Part shown: positions 50,955 through 64,000 of the stretch, piece by piece | Position numbering within the stretch: the stretch's first letter is position 1 | Layout of the letters: each line of letters starts with the position of its first letter | Source: Smittia aterrima | Taxonomy: Eukaryota > Arthropoda > Insecta > Diptera > Chironomidae | Length of the DNA stretch: 64,000 bases | Assembly (NCBI GenBank): GCA_033063855.1 | Contig: CP093831.1 | Coordinates: 2,790,001-2,854,000 of the forward strand | Direction: 5' to 3' | Made by a program: the position numbers and the translations under genes | Notes under the pieces: model-generated | The model's input: the letters and a program-made list of their open reading frames with translations, nothing else | Databases searched by the model: none | Told to the model about the DNA's origin: nothing

Positions 50955-53900
50955 GCTGTTGTTGAGTCGCTTCGTGAAGTGGAAAACTGTGGAGATTTAG
51001 TTAGTGAATGAAATTGAAAAATTAAATATTTAAGAGGATTTTAATCAATTCGTTAGTGACAAACAATTCGCTGGATTTTAATTAAATTTGAGTGAAGCTT
51101 AGTTTAAGCCCAAATCTAATTTGAGAAGGATTAATTAACTGTGCAAGTGAAGAAGACTTTGTTGTGTAATTGAAATTAATTGCGATACGAAGTAATTTGT
51201 CATCATTTACATAAAGAAATAAGTTTGCGAAATCAAAATTGTTTGCACAACAAACAAATTGCGTTATCGTTAGTCAATGAAACATAATTCTGATTGTTGC
51301 TAAGGAATTTCCTTTCTTATTTCTTTTTGAGTTGTGGAACAGTATTAATTACAGAATGTTTATTGCGGCTCCTTTCGGCTTCATCAAAAAGCGTCGACGA
51401 TCTCTCTCAAACACATTAATTTTCCGCTGTTGTTATTTGACTCGCAGAATTTTCCTCATTCACCAAAATTGAATTATTATTCATTAAAGATCCTTATCGT
51501 TCTCACATCCTTCTGTTGTCTTCTTTTCGCTCGCTTCAAGAACGTTTCCCTCTCAAGAATTTCAAGTATCAGTTGAACAAAAACATTCAAGAGACAGTTG
51601 CGCTTTTTCTCTTTTCGAGAAATATTTAAAATCTTACTTTGAGAAACTCAAGGTGTCGTAGCTTTTGATCTAAGCTCTTCGCTGAACCCCTCAACTCAAA
51701 TGGCAGAAATGCAGACGAGATAAGTTCACTCGTCTCATGGATTTCATCTCAAGAGAGAAAAGCGCGTTGCAAATGCTAATTATGAGGGCGGCACTTAAAA
51801 CTCTTGATAATTCACCATAAAAGTTGCCTCTACAGCTTTTTGTTAAACCACATTGTGAAGTTAAAGTGGAGATTCTTATCAACAGCTTCTTTTATAAATG
51901 AATAAATTTCCTTCCTCTTGTCCTTTTCCTTTCAAGGGGGCAAAAGTTCATCCTGACAGTGTCAGATACGAATTACGAAATGCTGAATAATTAATTCTCC
52001 GGGCGGGTGATGTTCGAATTCTCCGTGGCAATACAATGATCTCATGTATCTTCCTGACGTCTTTAACCTCTCGTGTTCATCGCAAACTGTTCGTGTTCAC
52101 TTAACTCGAGAGAATTATGCAAAATGTTTTTAATTATCGTCTCGAGAATGTACTTAAGTGCCATTAATTAATCTCCCACCATTCAAACGTCTCTAGATAA
52201 AAATAGCGAAAATTCACATGATGACGACGATCAATTTGCATTTGAAGATAATTTTTGCAATCTCGTCTCTAGCATTTTTAACAAAATCATTATCTCAATG
52301 CAACTTCACTCAATTTAAGTCCCTCGAGAGATGCTCAACCCTTGACGAAAATGAAAACTTTGTTCGCTTTTAATAAATTGTTTCTCAGTAAATGTTTGCC
52401 TAGGCGTTGATTTAGGGAAAGCCGGAAAATAAAATTTGCTCTTGGCAAATATTTCGGTTGCCATACGAACTGAGGTTCACCAGTCTCTTCCTTTCACGTT
52501 CGAACACGAGAAAAATTGCTCTTATAGTTTATGATGAGCTTCTTGTTGTTCTAGATCTAAATCTAAATCCACCCGCCCGTCACTCGCACGAAAAAAAAAT
52601 TGAGATATTTTCCTTCGAAGGATTTGCCTTTTTCCGGCCCTCTCCTTTGTGAAGAAACTCGTTGCGTTCTCTAAGCTTTTTGAAATTGAAAAAAATATGT
52701 TTTCTCGTCGTTGAGTTGGGGGAGTGTGAAGCGGAACAAAAAAAGCGAAGGGAAGACCTTCTGATTTGTTGACTTTCTGACCGTATGCGTATTTAACTTA
52801 ATCCCACTGCACACAATCTCGTCCTTCCGTTGAAATGGATTTGCTTTCTCCTACTCGGTCGACTCCATCTAGCACTCACCATGTCAAACGTAAACTTCAA
52901 TCCTTTAAAATTACATTTGACTGCGGAATTAAATTTCCATCAGAAAGTTTCTCGCTTTAGGGTAGAATAATACGATTTCAAACCAGACTTCATGCTGTTT
53001 GTCTTCGTAGGGAGAGAAATCCCTAAGCTTTCAACCGAAGTCAAGGTCGGAAAGTAATTTTATTTCATCAACTGTTTTGTCTCATAAATGCTCAATCGAA
53101 AAGTTTTGTTATTTTGAACCACACTCGAGGTGCAAGAAAAGCCCTTTACTGATCCAGAGGGGACAAAAGTTTAAGTCGTTACTACGAGAGATACGTAAAG
53201 AAGCCGCAATTTCACTTCGACGTCTGCCACTTTGCATAATTTTCATCGACTTGCTTTTCGTGAGAAGTTTTCTTAAAAAAAAAGTCGTCCATTGATGGCA
53301 GATCCACGTCGTCTTCGTCGTCTTATCTGCATGCCTCGATTTCGAATCCTATTAGACATCGATTCCCATTCAGCTTCTTGAGAAAATGTTTTTCTTCCTT
53401 CCAACATGCTTTTTCAATCTAAAGAATCTTGTTTCAGCTCATGCTGATGATAAAGGCACGTGAACGTGAAATGAATGAAATTGATTGACTTTCGTGTGTG
53501 ATTTGTTTCGCAATCGATCAGATATCCCTTTTGTTCCCTGAGCACGCTTCTTGTCGTGTACTCTTGCCTGTGATTGACACTTTTACATTCTTTCCCTTTC
53601 ACTCCTTTCAAAGGCTAAAGCGAGGACTTTTTTCTTGAAAAAAAAAAGTCATCTGACGTACGAGACTAGTTTTTTTGTGGTTGCCAAAGTCTGCTCATAA
53701 TTCTCGCAAGTTGATGCTAATATAATTCGACTTGTCATTTGCACACCCGTGCAAACACATGAAGCATCTAAATCAGACTAATTACTAGACATGTGCTAAT
53801 GAAATGCATGAAACGTCTTTTTATTTTTAGTATCTCGGTTCGTTTCAACATAATGCACTCGCTCTAAAGTCATTCACAGACATCGTTTGTATCATCGTCG

Positions 53901-54279
53901 AAACAATAAATTAAGTGGAAGTGAAATGCGAAATAGAAGTTGATGGGAAAGCAGAAAAGTTTCCTCGCAAATTGAAAGCGCAAAAAAAAAGCTCAACTAA
54001 CGAGCAGAGTGTAACAAAGAAACAAAATAAAACAAAGTTAGTTGCAGTGAACCGCGAAGACCAGTGCAACAGCAAAAGCAAACCCGGGCATGGCAATAAA
54101 GCTGAATGCTCAAGGCAATGCGTGATATTTAATAAAAGTTTACGGGATGGTTTAATCATGAGCAGTGAGAGTGAATGGTGTTAAGAGTTGTGAGCCAATT
54201 TTATTAAACTGTTTGCATATCTTCTTCGACTGGTGACAACTGTTTTCGCAAAAAAGGCAACAAAAACCAGAAGCAAATT
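50955..54279. other. putative 5' UTR/intron region of the neprilysin gene
   Basis: No coding exon is supported. An A-rich open frame at 53912-54184 lacks an early ATG and is probably 5' UTR. The remainder is AT-rich with no clear element. Confidence 0.35.
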
Positions 54280-57200
54280 ATGCTAACAGATTGTGGAAAT
54301 GTTCCATACACGAATTTAAATAAAGCCAAGTTAAACAATGGTTACACTCACTTGCCATCATCAAATAATCCTGCAACGACTGAAACAACATCAATAATGG
54401 ATTATGAATCGTCATCTGACGCAGCGCTTTTGGATCAACAAGAACAGTTGCAGCTACGACAACAATCCAACATAATTACCAATCCAACCAACTCGTCAAT
54501 TCTCACCAGTCCTCAGCATGTGTCCTCTGTGTCACTCCGCAATTCCATATCTTCATCAAACTCGCCGACGAATAAATCACAAGCGATAGTGGTCGTCAAT
54601 CTGGGAAATCCCAATTCGATGCAAACAATTACCACATTGCAACGGAACAACGTTAAGACCAGTAGCACACGAAGTAATCGATCCAACAGCAACGTTCCGA
54701 TCGGCAATAATAACATTAAGTCGAGTGATAATATCAGCATATTCAAACCGAATGGGAGCAGTAGGAAATACAAATTTAATTTATTGAAATTATCGTCGAC
54801 AGCATCAACGGGTGATGCGAGTCGTTCAACGGGAAATCGATTGCTCATATTTGCCATCTGTTTGATCATTTTCGGAATTGCAGTTGGCGCATTAACCATA
54901 CATCTAAGAGGAATTTATCACTGCAATCTTAATAGCTTAGGTACGTAGTCGTTCTTCTTGTTTGCTCTCTCGCTTCCTTTAAGTAGTCATGACGTGAATA
55001 TTTAATGTGTGCATGTGAGTCAAGTTGCGAACGACAGCACTTCGGATCGTCGTATTTACTGCAGAATTTGTGGAGAAGGAAATTTTTCTTCTCGTCTCTT
55101 TCTCAATCCTCAACATCGAACGAGGAACTTATTCAAAATTCATGTGAAAAGCGAGCTTTTCATTAACTTTTATTGCATTCGATGATTGCTGTTTGGAGAA
55201 GCTTTTCTCCGGTGATTTCTAGATACATCGATGGCAGACATTGAATGACCGAATGAAAAACGTTTTGATGATGAAAGAAAACGATAAAAAGTTTTTCTAT
55301 TTCATAAACCAGCATGAGCAACTAAGAGCTTTCATAAATATTCAGAATATTTCGAGTGAAGTTTAGAAGCTTCCTAAAATTAGACAAACGCTTTCAATCA
55401 ACTATCCAGTCAGGCGCACACTTTTCAATCTTGTCGTGGTCTACTGGAAAATTAAATATATTTTAAATTGAATGTTGGAAAATCCAATTTTCCTCTGCAG
55501 TGTAATCCTCATCGGCTCATGTTGTTGTCGAGTCCCTGTCGCAAAGCGATGATAAGAAAGCTCAACTGCTTTAAATATTTAACAGAAGCATCCATCTCAT
55601 AAAATGAGACCCTCGAGGATGACAAACACAAACATCATGCTTTATGCGAAAATTTATGTAATTTCGCAATTGAATTCTTAATGTTTCCGTCATTGTGAGT
55701 GAGCATACACGTACAGCCATTTACCTGAGAAAAATTTGATGTTTCTGCAAACAAAAGCACAACTTACTCAATATTTGACTACGGGGAGGAAACGGAATCT
55801 CTTTCTCTTCGAAGCGGAGTGTGAGTTCACCGCTTCGAACGCAAATAAGATGATTCTTAGATGCCGTAGAAGAAAAGCAAGTCTTTGAAGAGTTTTTTCA
55901 TGTCAAGTATTCTTTGCGTTAGATTCTTAGATTCTAGTGGAGCGAACTAAATTATTTAATTCAATGGATCTTGTTGCAAGATCTGTAGAGTGACAGGCTT
56001 TGAGGAATGAGGAAATAACACTCCCACTTAAGTAACTTTTTGTAATATTCATGAAACTTCTACTCAGGAAGCGTTAGAAGAACATTTCTGAGTGGCGGCA
56101 AGTAAAGTCTTCTTCGTCTTTTGTGCTGTTTCCTCTCGATGACGAACGGAAGGATCTGCTGATTTTCCTGAAGAGAAAGGAAACTTCTCGAAATTCATTG
56201 AGTTCCTAAAGCGAAATTCATTCATTATTCACGACTTACAAATAAAATATTTCAAATTTGCTTTTGTTGTCTCAAGAAAATTGTTTGTGAAGTCAATGTG
56301 AATCGACTTGCGATGGAATTTCTCCTTCGAGATTATCAATTAATCTTTTCCTTCAACGCACAAGAATGCGAGAGGATTAATATTTATTATTATCTCATCA
56401 TCATATCGGCGTGTGTTCCTTGATTTCCCTTGGATCACGTTAAGACATTTCAATTGGGGACCTTCTTTCCCTCAGAGGAACATATGGTGTCAATGTCGTA
56501 AGGAAATTAATTTTTACATTGGATACACGCAGAAAGTAAAATAGAGAGAAAGAGAGTTCGGTAATTCGTTCCAGTTGCGTGCTGATAACTTTTATGTAAT
56601 TAAAGATAATGTCAGAGTCTAATTAACGAAGAGAGAATTGTTTCGCTAAGCACATTCAAAGCAAATAACAGCCAATTAGCAATCTTATTCATATCATTCA
56701 TTGTATTAGCAGTAGGGCTAGTTAAGCTTCTCCCATCGACAATAAAAATGATTGAGGCCTTTAGTAATTGCTCGGAAACATTTTCAATCAAATCTGACGC
56801 ACGGAATTGAATTTAAATTAAATTTCAAATACAAAGTAATCCTGACACATTTTGCCAATTGAGACAGCCACCGTAGAGCTTCTGAAATCAAAGCGACAAC
56901 ACATTGCGGCTCACTGCGGGTTTTGAAACACGCGAGGTGAAAGGCAATGAACGAAACGATGCCGCAGGTCGTCTCTGTAATACAAATGATAGAACAAGTA
57001 CACGTCCGAGCTTGTCTGTTTTGAATTTATTTCTGTCCAATCTCCATTTATTGCATTATTATGGATTTGCAATCAATTCCAACGTAAGCGGCGATATTTA
57101 ATTGATAAAGCTGATTTGTATGCGAGCAGTTTACAAATTGCAATGCGCCACACATCGAGAAAGATAGATAACATGTTTTATGAGCTTTAATTAGATTCGC

Positions 57201-60200
57201 AAATCGATAAATTATGTGACGGGAATTGACGCAGTCGGGACCCAAGCTCTTCGTAAACTTTAATAATAAAAATGCTTTAAAGGGAGAGACGAGAAAGAGT
57301 AAGAGGAGAAAATGAAATATAGAGGAAAAGTTTTCGTTTATTTCGTGTTGGGAGGATTGGGGAAATTGTGCTGTCTTCATTGCTAATTGCGAGATCTTTC
57401 AAGTCGTTACAAACATTTAACTGACAATTATGTGGCTCTCGTTAAAATATGGAGATATTTCAATTATACGAAAGCATTCGTTTCTTTTTAATTTAACTTC
57501 TGTTGATGACGAAGCGCGGGCAGCGACTTGACTCAGTTTTACTGCTGTTCACTTCACCAGCAAACGTTGCAAGTAGTGAAAAAGTTTTTAATTAAAACCA
57601 GAAACTCTTTTTTTCTCTCCTTCGACAATTATTTTCTCGCAACTTTGTCACAACTTTCTTGCTAAATGAACGCAATAGCGAGAAATTGTTCGTTGACTCG
57701 TCGAGTCTGCTACTTAACTTATGAACGACTCACTGCATTTTCCTTTATTAATTTCTTTCCGCTTTTCTTTCTACTTTCTTTTCATTGTCGCTCGGCTGCA
57801 GCAGCAAGAAGTCAAAATATTTGTTTAACCGAAGAATGTGTCCGAACTGGTAAGCAAAGCTTTAAGTTTTCTTGTTTCTCTTAAAGATCCTCCTCAAGAT
57901 TGAAAGGCAAGATTAAAAAAGTTTCCCATCGATTTGATAAAGAAAATTATCAATAATCGGAAAGATTGAAAACTTTCTGATTAACTTTTCTTGCTTCGGA
58001 AAACTTCAATCTCGAAAGATTTTTCCTGTAATTGAGTTTCGTGTCATGCAAACATTCTCGTTTATCTCTTCCCCTCAAACCATGTGCAGCCTCATCACTT
58101 CTTGCTGGAATGGATCCGACAAAAGATCCTTGCGAAGACTTTTTCCAATATGCATGCGGAACATGGAACAAGAAGCATGTGATACCCGAAGACCGTTCGA
58201 GCATTAGCACTTTCGAAGTAAGTTGAAGCGGAGAGCTTTGAGATTTATGGCCTTTCGCCAAAAGGCAAACGGAAACCAACCTCCTTCTGATGGAAAACAG
58301 TCAAGCTTAATTGTGCTCTTGATACTAAAGAGAAGAGGATTCTCTCACTCACCCTTCTTACGACATGACATTAAACTCCCGACAATTTCCATCTAGTGCA
58401 ACAGCATATGAAGGGACGAGCAATGCGAGTGAGGGAGAATATCTTAATCTATCTATAATAAAAGCGTCGTCTCTCATCTCACCGCTAAAGGATAATGTTC
58501 TTTTTATATGCCGTCACATGGAAAATGATTTATGGAGAATTAATTCACATTCTGAATCAGAAATTGTTTTCCTTTCACCCGAGCATGAACGACACAAAAT
58601 GTTAATGATGTCGAGCTATTTAGGCAACATAATTTTTCTTTTCGGCTCAGTGTCGCTTGGATAAGTAATCCGCCTCTTTCGCCACCGACGACAACAAATT
58701 CTCGAAGAAAGTTTCTTTTTTATGTAAAAACTTTACTCTCTGTCTTCACTGTCGTTTAGGTATTAGCTGATCAGCAACAGGTTATATTGAAGAGCGTTCT
58801 AGAGGAGCCAATTGACTATGACAATAACGACAATGAAGCTACAATTAAGGCAAAAACCTTTTATAAAAGTTGCATGGACTTAGGTAGGTTCTCGCTCGTT
58901 ACGAGAAAAAGTTTTCTCTTGCATAAATATTTAATGAGAAATCTCTTCCCTTTTCTTTCCCATTCGTTTTCTCGCATTGCAGAACAAATTCGTAAGATAG
59001 GAGACAAACCGCTTCGAGATATTCTGAAAACTTTAGGCGGCTGGCCAGTTATTGAACCAAATTGGAAACCACCAAACAGAAGTATCGAGAATTTAATGGG
59101 AACACTCCGAGGCGAGTATAGTGAGCCTGTTCTTATAGAACTTTATGTCGGAGCCGACGATAAGAACTCTTCAATCAATATCCTTCAAGTGAGTATTTGC
59201 TTGTTTGCATTTGAAAGAGAGCTCTAGCAATTTATTTTCATGTCGATTCCAGTTGGATCAGTTAGTCCTTGCTCTGCCTTCGAGAGACTATTACCTAAAA
59301 GCAAGTAGTGAGGGCGACCTTAAAGCATATCATCGCTACATGACGCAGTCGGCCATCCTATTGGGAGCAAAGTCCGAAAATGCTTTCAAGGAACTCGAGC
59401 TTGTCGTAAAGTTTGAAATGAAATTAGCAAATGTAAGCAAAATTTAATTATACTCGAGAACGTTGTAGACAACTCTCTCTCTCTCTCTCTTGTATCATCA
59501 ATGATGTATAGGCGTCTATGCCCGAGGTTGATCGACACGATACGTCTTCTATCTACCGAAAATTGACTCTCGGCGAACTTCAGAGAGAAGTTCCACAGCT
59601 TAATTGGCGGGAATATCTTGCAGTTACGTTAGGCGATGCTGAGTTGAAAGAGGATGAAGCCTTAGTGAGTTATGCGATGCCGTATTTAGTGCAAATGGGA
59701 AAGATTCTTGCTGAGACCGATCGACGTGTCGTTCATAACTACATCATTTGGAGATTGGTAACCTCAACATATGTCGCAACTTGAAAGCATTTCCTTGGCA
59801 CTAAACTGAAATCATTCTTAACAGGTAATGTCAATTATGACACACATGATCGATGACTATCAGAGAGAGCGTGTTGAGTTTAGGAAAATCTTACTGGGCA
59901 TTCAATCGGAGAGACATCGTTGGTGAGAAAAACGGCGACATCGAAAATTGGCGATAATTCAATCAATTACTGTTTGCTTTTCTTTTTTTTCTCCTCTTTC
60001 GATTTTTGCTAAAGGTCGCAGTGCGTTGAATGGACTAACAAGAAAATGGGAATGGCCGTGGGTGCTTTGTTCATTCGTGACAACTTTAATCACGAGAGCA
60101 AAGAGATAGCCTTGGAGATGATTCACACGATACGGGAAGCTTTTAATGAACTTCTAGCCGATATTCATTGGATGGACGATGAGACGCGAGCCGTTGCGAA

Positions 60201-61392
60201 AGAGAAAGCGGACGCAATGAATGAAAGAATCGGATATCCGGAGATTTTAACGAACCGTACCGAGCTGGAGAATGAATACGTTAATGTAAGAATGCTCTGA
60301 AATTCCCTTCTTCTTCTTCTTCTTCACTGAAGCTAATTAAATTTTCATGATGACATAAAGCTTACGATCGAGGACAATCACTTCATGAACAATATCTTCT
60401 ACATTCTCAAGTGGGACGCACAGAGGAATTTAAATCTGCTTCGAAAGCCTGTCGACAAAGGTAAGGAAGGAGGAAGGAGAATTCATGAAACAGAACGATG
60501 TCAGGAGAGATCCAAAAAATTCTTTTTATTTTGTCGCATGTAGAAACATGGTCGGGGGCACAGCCGGCAGTCGTGAATGCTTTTTATAATCCAAACAAAA
60601 ACGACATTGGTAAGGAATAATTGGAATTACTCCAAGCAAGAGAATTTTTCATTATTTCTCATTATTATAGTTTTCCCCGCTGGGATTTTACAACCGCTCT
60701 TTTATAGCCAAAACTTTCCGAAGAGCCTCAACTACGGCGGCATTGGCGTTGTTATCGGTCACGGTAATAACTTTTTTTTTTGTTCAAATTTCTGTTGAGA
60801 GAACTTTTCATTCGTTTTACTCTGCAGAGGTGACACACGGCTTCGATGATAAAGGACGACAGTTTGATAAAGACGGCAATATGATGCAGTGGTGGAACAA
60901 CGCAACGATTCGGAACTTTCGAGAGCGCGCTCAATGCATAATTGATCAGTACTCGAGATACCGTATCGATGAAGTGGGACTTTACATGAACGGAAGGATG
61001 ACGCAGGGTAATTTATAACAATTGACCCTTTTTCCTGTTAACTTCAGTCTTTTGTCTTTTATACTTCGAAAACAGGAGAGAATATTGCTGATAATGGAGG
61101 CTTAAAGCAAAGCTTTCGAGCTTATAGAAAATGGGTTTCGGTTCATGGTGAGGAGCCAGCACTTCCAGGGCTTAATCTTACCCACGACCAACTGTTCTTC
61201 CTCAACTATGCTCAGATCTGGTGCGGCTCAATGCGGCCCGAGGATGCACTCACAAAAATACGCAGCTCAGTTCACTCGCCTGGAATAATTCGCGTTATCG
61301 GACCACTCTCCAACTCAAAAGATTTTGCAGAGGCTTATAGTTGCCCATCCGGATCTCGAATGAATCCAACAAACAAATGTAGCGTTTGGTAA
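54280..61392 (+). CDS. neprilysin-like M13 zinc metallopeptidase
   Basis: Type II membrane ectopeptidase that cleaves small extracellular peptides. Exons: 54280-54940, 57802-57849, 58090-58217, 58760-58883, 58983-59188, 59253-59432, 59512-59757, 59825-59922, 60015-60285, 60361-60460, 60544-60609, 60671-60763, 60828-61007, 61076-61392 (905 residues). A long Ser/Asn/Gln-rich cytoplasmic leader (about 185 residues) precedes one membrane span (LLIFAICLIIFGIAVGALTI, about 187-208). The ectodomain begins with the M13 pattern MDPTKDPCEDFFQYACGTW. Catalytic parts: VVNAFYNP substrate motif, zinc site HEVTH (740-744, split by the 60763/60828 intron), third ligand in ENIADNGGL (Glu802, Asp806), ending CSVW as in the family. 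The long leader resembles fly Nep1, but I cannot separate it from other neprilysins with certainty. Confidence 0.93.
54941..57801 (+). other. first coding intron of the neprilysin gene (2.9 kb)
   Basis: A large intron between the cytoplasmic/membrane exon and the ectodomain exons. It is AT-rich with no coding-like frame and is by far the longest intron in this gene, a common place for enhancers. Confidence 0.6.
59473..59490. repeat. (CT)9 microsatellite in a neprilysin intron
   Basis: Nine CT units lie 20-40 bases upstream of the acceptor at 59510-59511, where they can serve as the polypyrimidine tract. Confidence 0.8.
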
Positions 61393-61719
61393 GAGAATAG
61401 CGAGAAAGGAAATTTTCTTTTGAAGCAAAAATCAAAATATATTTTTGGTGAAAGTTAAAAAGAACAAAGAAAATTAAAATTAAAATGTACAAAGCGCATC
61501 GCATTCGAATGAAGAAACAGATTAAAGCTCATTCAGATTTTGTAAAGAGAAAAAAATTCCCAGCATATCAAACATTTAAAATGCAGCCACGTTTAGAATT
61601 TCTACTAAGGTCAGATCATTGAGACTCTTTTTTTTTTGATGTATTCACAAGAGTTTTGTTTACTAAAAAAATGATGACTTATAAATGTTTGTGTTTTCAA
61701 ATCTATTCAAAGTTATGGA

Positions 61720-61725
61720 AATAAA
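61720..61725 (+). terminator. polyadenylation signal of the neprilysin gene
   Basis: AATAAA lies about 330 bases after the stop, the first canonical signal in the 3' flank. Confidence 0.5.
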
Positions 61726-63234
61726 TGAAATTTATACAAAAGCTTTTGTGTTTCAATCAAGTTCAATGAATCGTTGAACTTTCAATCAATGCTTTTATGA
61801 TTCTAGCACAGAGAACGTGAGTTTAATAATTGAACGAACGTGTTAAAGCTTTTTTGTTTCGCTTCCAATCAGATTGAGTTAGCTCAATGCTTTTATCTTC
61901 AAGAGAAAAGCTTTTCGCTGTTGTTATGCAATAAAACTCAAGCAAAAGAACAATTAAATTTATTTAAAAATTTCTTTTGATGGACAACAGATCTTTAGAC
62001 GAGAAAATCCAGGACACAATAAGCTCCCGACTGAGTCGTAAAGAGTGTTCATTATACTCACAATCTTCGCAGCATTAACTTTCAGTATGCTTTCGTAGCG
62101 ATGGAGTCTTCGCCAGAATTCCATAAAAAAGCTTTTTTTTTCGACGGCTCAGCCATTTCTTTTCACATTCAATAAAGATTTTGTTTTCATTTTTATTACC
62201 TCGACAAGAAAATATCTTGAGAGCTCCGGCCAAGGACTTGTAATCTAATTGAAAAATTCTGTATATTTATGAATTCTTTTGATGGCAACAAAAAATCCCG
62301 ATTCAGCGAGTTTTTGGATTTCCTCTTCACTGCTTTGGTATGCTCATGTATCGTCTTCACAAAAGACTCGAGATAATCTGAGAAATTAAAAAAAATTCTC
62401 CACCATTTGTCATCTGTAATCGCTCGTTTAGCGAACGTATTAGAGCTTCCCTGCATCATAAAATCGAGCTTTACTTGTGAAAAGGGATTGTGGTGATTGT
62501 GGTTATTGTGAATTATTATCAGCAGCACTACAGATGTGGTTTCTATCCTTTTAGGGTTTTTTCTCCGGAGGCTTTTAAGTGATTTATGTAAGTTGAGTCG
62601 TGACAAAATTTACCTCTTTGATTTGGGTTGACCTACAAAGTATCGAACAATTATTTTCAATTTACAACCTTCACGTGTTTTCGAATCGCTTTAGCGCCTA
62701 CAAGTTCATGTCAACAGAATTTCATGAATGAAAATTCAATCAATGAAGGTAATTAGGGCGATTGCTCTCTCGCTGGGGCGGACACGCTTTTCTCTGTTTT
62801 TCAACTGAACAAAAAAGACTTTTTTTTATGAAAGCAAACAATTCGCGATAAAAGAAAATTGTCGAAGCTTATTAATTTATTCTACTGAAGGTTTCCATCG
62901 ACCATCACGAACTCAAAGTCCTTTCCTCTCCGCTCATACCGAAATTCGTTTATTTTTTCAAGTGTTTCAACGTGTTATTACGGGTCGATGTAATAACGAA
63001 AAAAATATTTCATCTCATCTCATTTTCCGTCTTAATCTTGTGACTTAAAAAGAATTGTCGACTTTCGTTGTCGACTGACCGTCCTTGTGTGGTAAGGAAA
63101 AACCTTTTTTCCAGACATTTACTCTTATTTTTATGTGGATGTTCCTTACAACGAACAAGACTCGTAAAATTTTTAATAGAATCTCCTTGCCATGCTCAGA
63201 TAACGTTTTTAATATATCAGAACAGAGTCATAAA
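61726..63234. other. intergenic stretch
   Basis: AT-rich, no gene supported. It contains a small inverted repeat, GTTATTAC (62974-62981) and GTAATAAC (62990-62997), with an 8-base loop. Confidence 0.4.
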
Positions 63235-63414
63235 ATGTCTTGCATGCATGCAATGGAAGGGAAACATTCTCCTCATCGCTTCACGTCTTCATTTTTCGTT
63301 AAGAACAAAAGTACCGACTTAGACACGGAGTTGGAAAGAAGAAGAAAATCTTCGACAGGGAATGATCCAGCAGACAAGTCACGCTCATGCATTCAGGAGA
63401 TTGGTCAATCTTGA
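63235..63414 (+). CDS. possible small ORF or terminal exon
   Basis: I do not recognise it. An ATG-led frame of 59 codons opens just after an acceptor-like tatatcag (63213-63220). The second half is hydrophilic and protein-like (STDLDTELERRRKSSTG, then Asp/Lys/Ser-rich with one Cys). TGA at 63412 is followed 24 bases later by AATAAA (63439-63444), the arrangement of a real transcript end. It may be a terminal exon of a gene whose other exons I cannot find, a small independent ORF, or chance. Confidence 0.25.
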   Translation: MSCMHAMEGKHSPHRFTSSFFVKNKSTDLDTELERRRKSSTGNDPADKSRSCIQEIGQS

Positions 63415-63444
63415 AATTGAATCTTTTATAAAATTGAAAATAAA

Positions 63445-64000
63445 TATTTTAATCCAACGAGAGTTTGAATAATATTTTCCTTGATTTCTTTTACCTCAAG
63501 TTATTCAAAGGGAAAAGCAATTTATTAATCATACGATACTTTGGAGAACGGAATTAATTCGTTGTAATGATGGGAACCCTTACATGTTCTTCCTAAATCC
63601 TTATTTCCGATGTCTGCTGTAAAAAAATTCGACAGAGGAAACCGCTCAGCGAGCGAGGGAAGAATTATTTCCCGTGGCAACGGCATTCATCTCGTTGAGC
63701 TTAATTCCATGTAAAGCCGCAAAGCCGATGTTAGTTTGTTTGGACGGATGAGTGTGGAGTGACTTTTATGTAACTGGTTAGCGCTCATTCTGTAAAGTGA
63801 TATCGCATCCACAGCGATTGAGTTTTAATCCTTTCAAATTGGCTGGAAAATAAGATAAGAAGGGGTAAACATGTGTAAGGCACGTGTTGGTTGTTTACCA
63901 TAAAGCGACATCGCTTTTAATTAGGATTAGACACTTAATTCCTTTTTTATTTTCTCATAAAAATCATCATTCTATAGATCTCTCGTAACTCGTAAGACAT
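63445..64000. other. intergenic stretch at window end
   Basis: AT-rich DNA; nothing supportable seen. Confidence 0.4.

Noticed and set aside
53912..54184. A-rich open frame of about 90 codons before the neprilysin ATG
   Set aside because: There is no ATG until near its end and the residue content is Lys/Asn/Gln-dominated, as expected for an A-rich 5' UTR.
58365..58664. 100-codon ATG frame inside a neprilysin intron
   Set aside because: It lies between two solid exons (58217 and 58760), reads through no family motif and has no splice or promoter support; chance open frame.
1..64000. Transposons, CRISPR arrays, tRNA or rRNA genes
   Set aside because: Read for terminal repeats, transposase or reverse-transcriptase motifs, regular spacers and tRNA B-box sequences; none convincing was found, though a decayed element could be missed without a search.

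Overview
This window looks like nuclear DNA of an insect, most likely a fly. The genes have many short introns (mostly about 50-110 bases) with GT/AG ends, AATAAA signals follow several stop codons, non-coding DNA is AT-rich, and the recognisable proteins are typical insect orthologues (Fat-like cadherin, fumble, real-time, NELF-B, SV2-like and SLC45 transporters). A nematoceran (midge-like) fly is my guess from the compactness and composition; nothing in the window proves it. I saw no rRNA, tRNA, CRISPR array or intact mobile element.

Layout. 437-9033 (+) is the 3' part of a giant Fat-like protocadherin (kugelei/fat2), whose 5' part lies outside the window. 12089-12575 (+) is a small secreted, prohormone-like gene that I cannot name, with an Inr/DPE-type promoter. 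13688-17977 (+) is pantothenate kinase (fumble) with two alternative first coding exons. 18243-20109 (-) is an orphan single-pass membrane protein. 21544-22726 (+) is a homeobox gene with an eh1-like repressor motif; it converges on an SV2-like transporter at 22865-24640 (-). An SLC45 sugar transporter follows at 26193-28398 (+). 29182-30647 (-) is the 3' part of an unnamed membrane protein whose frame stays open past an in-frame TGA for 74 more codons.

After a gene-poor stretch (about 30.6-39.2 kb) comes a tight housekeeping block of alternating strands: RTRAF (-), RRP15 (+), RGP1 (-), NELF-B (+), real-time (+). Neighbouring starts are only 140-232 bases apart and converging stops about 50 bases apart. 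A second gene-poor stretch (47.9-54.3 kb) carries a TATA+Inr signal. The window ends with a 14-exon M13 metallopeptidase (neprilysin) at 54280-61392 (+) and a possible small terminal exon near 63.2-63.4 kb.

The genes do not form a single pathway. They cover planar cell/tissue organisation (kug), CoA synthesis (fbl), transcription and RNA handling (homeobox, NELF-B, RTRAF), ribosome assembly (RRP15), Golgi/Rab6 traffic (RGP1), lipid transfer (retm), solute transport (SV2-like, SLC45) and peptide turnover (neprilysin). Exon boundaries were set by hand from splice consensus and reading-frame continuity; for every complete multi-exon model the summed exon length is a multiple of three.
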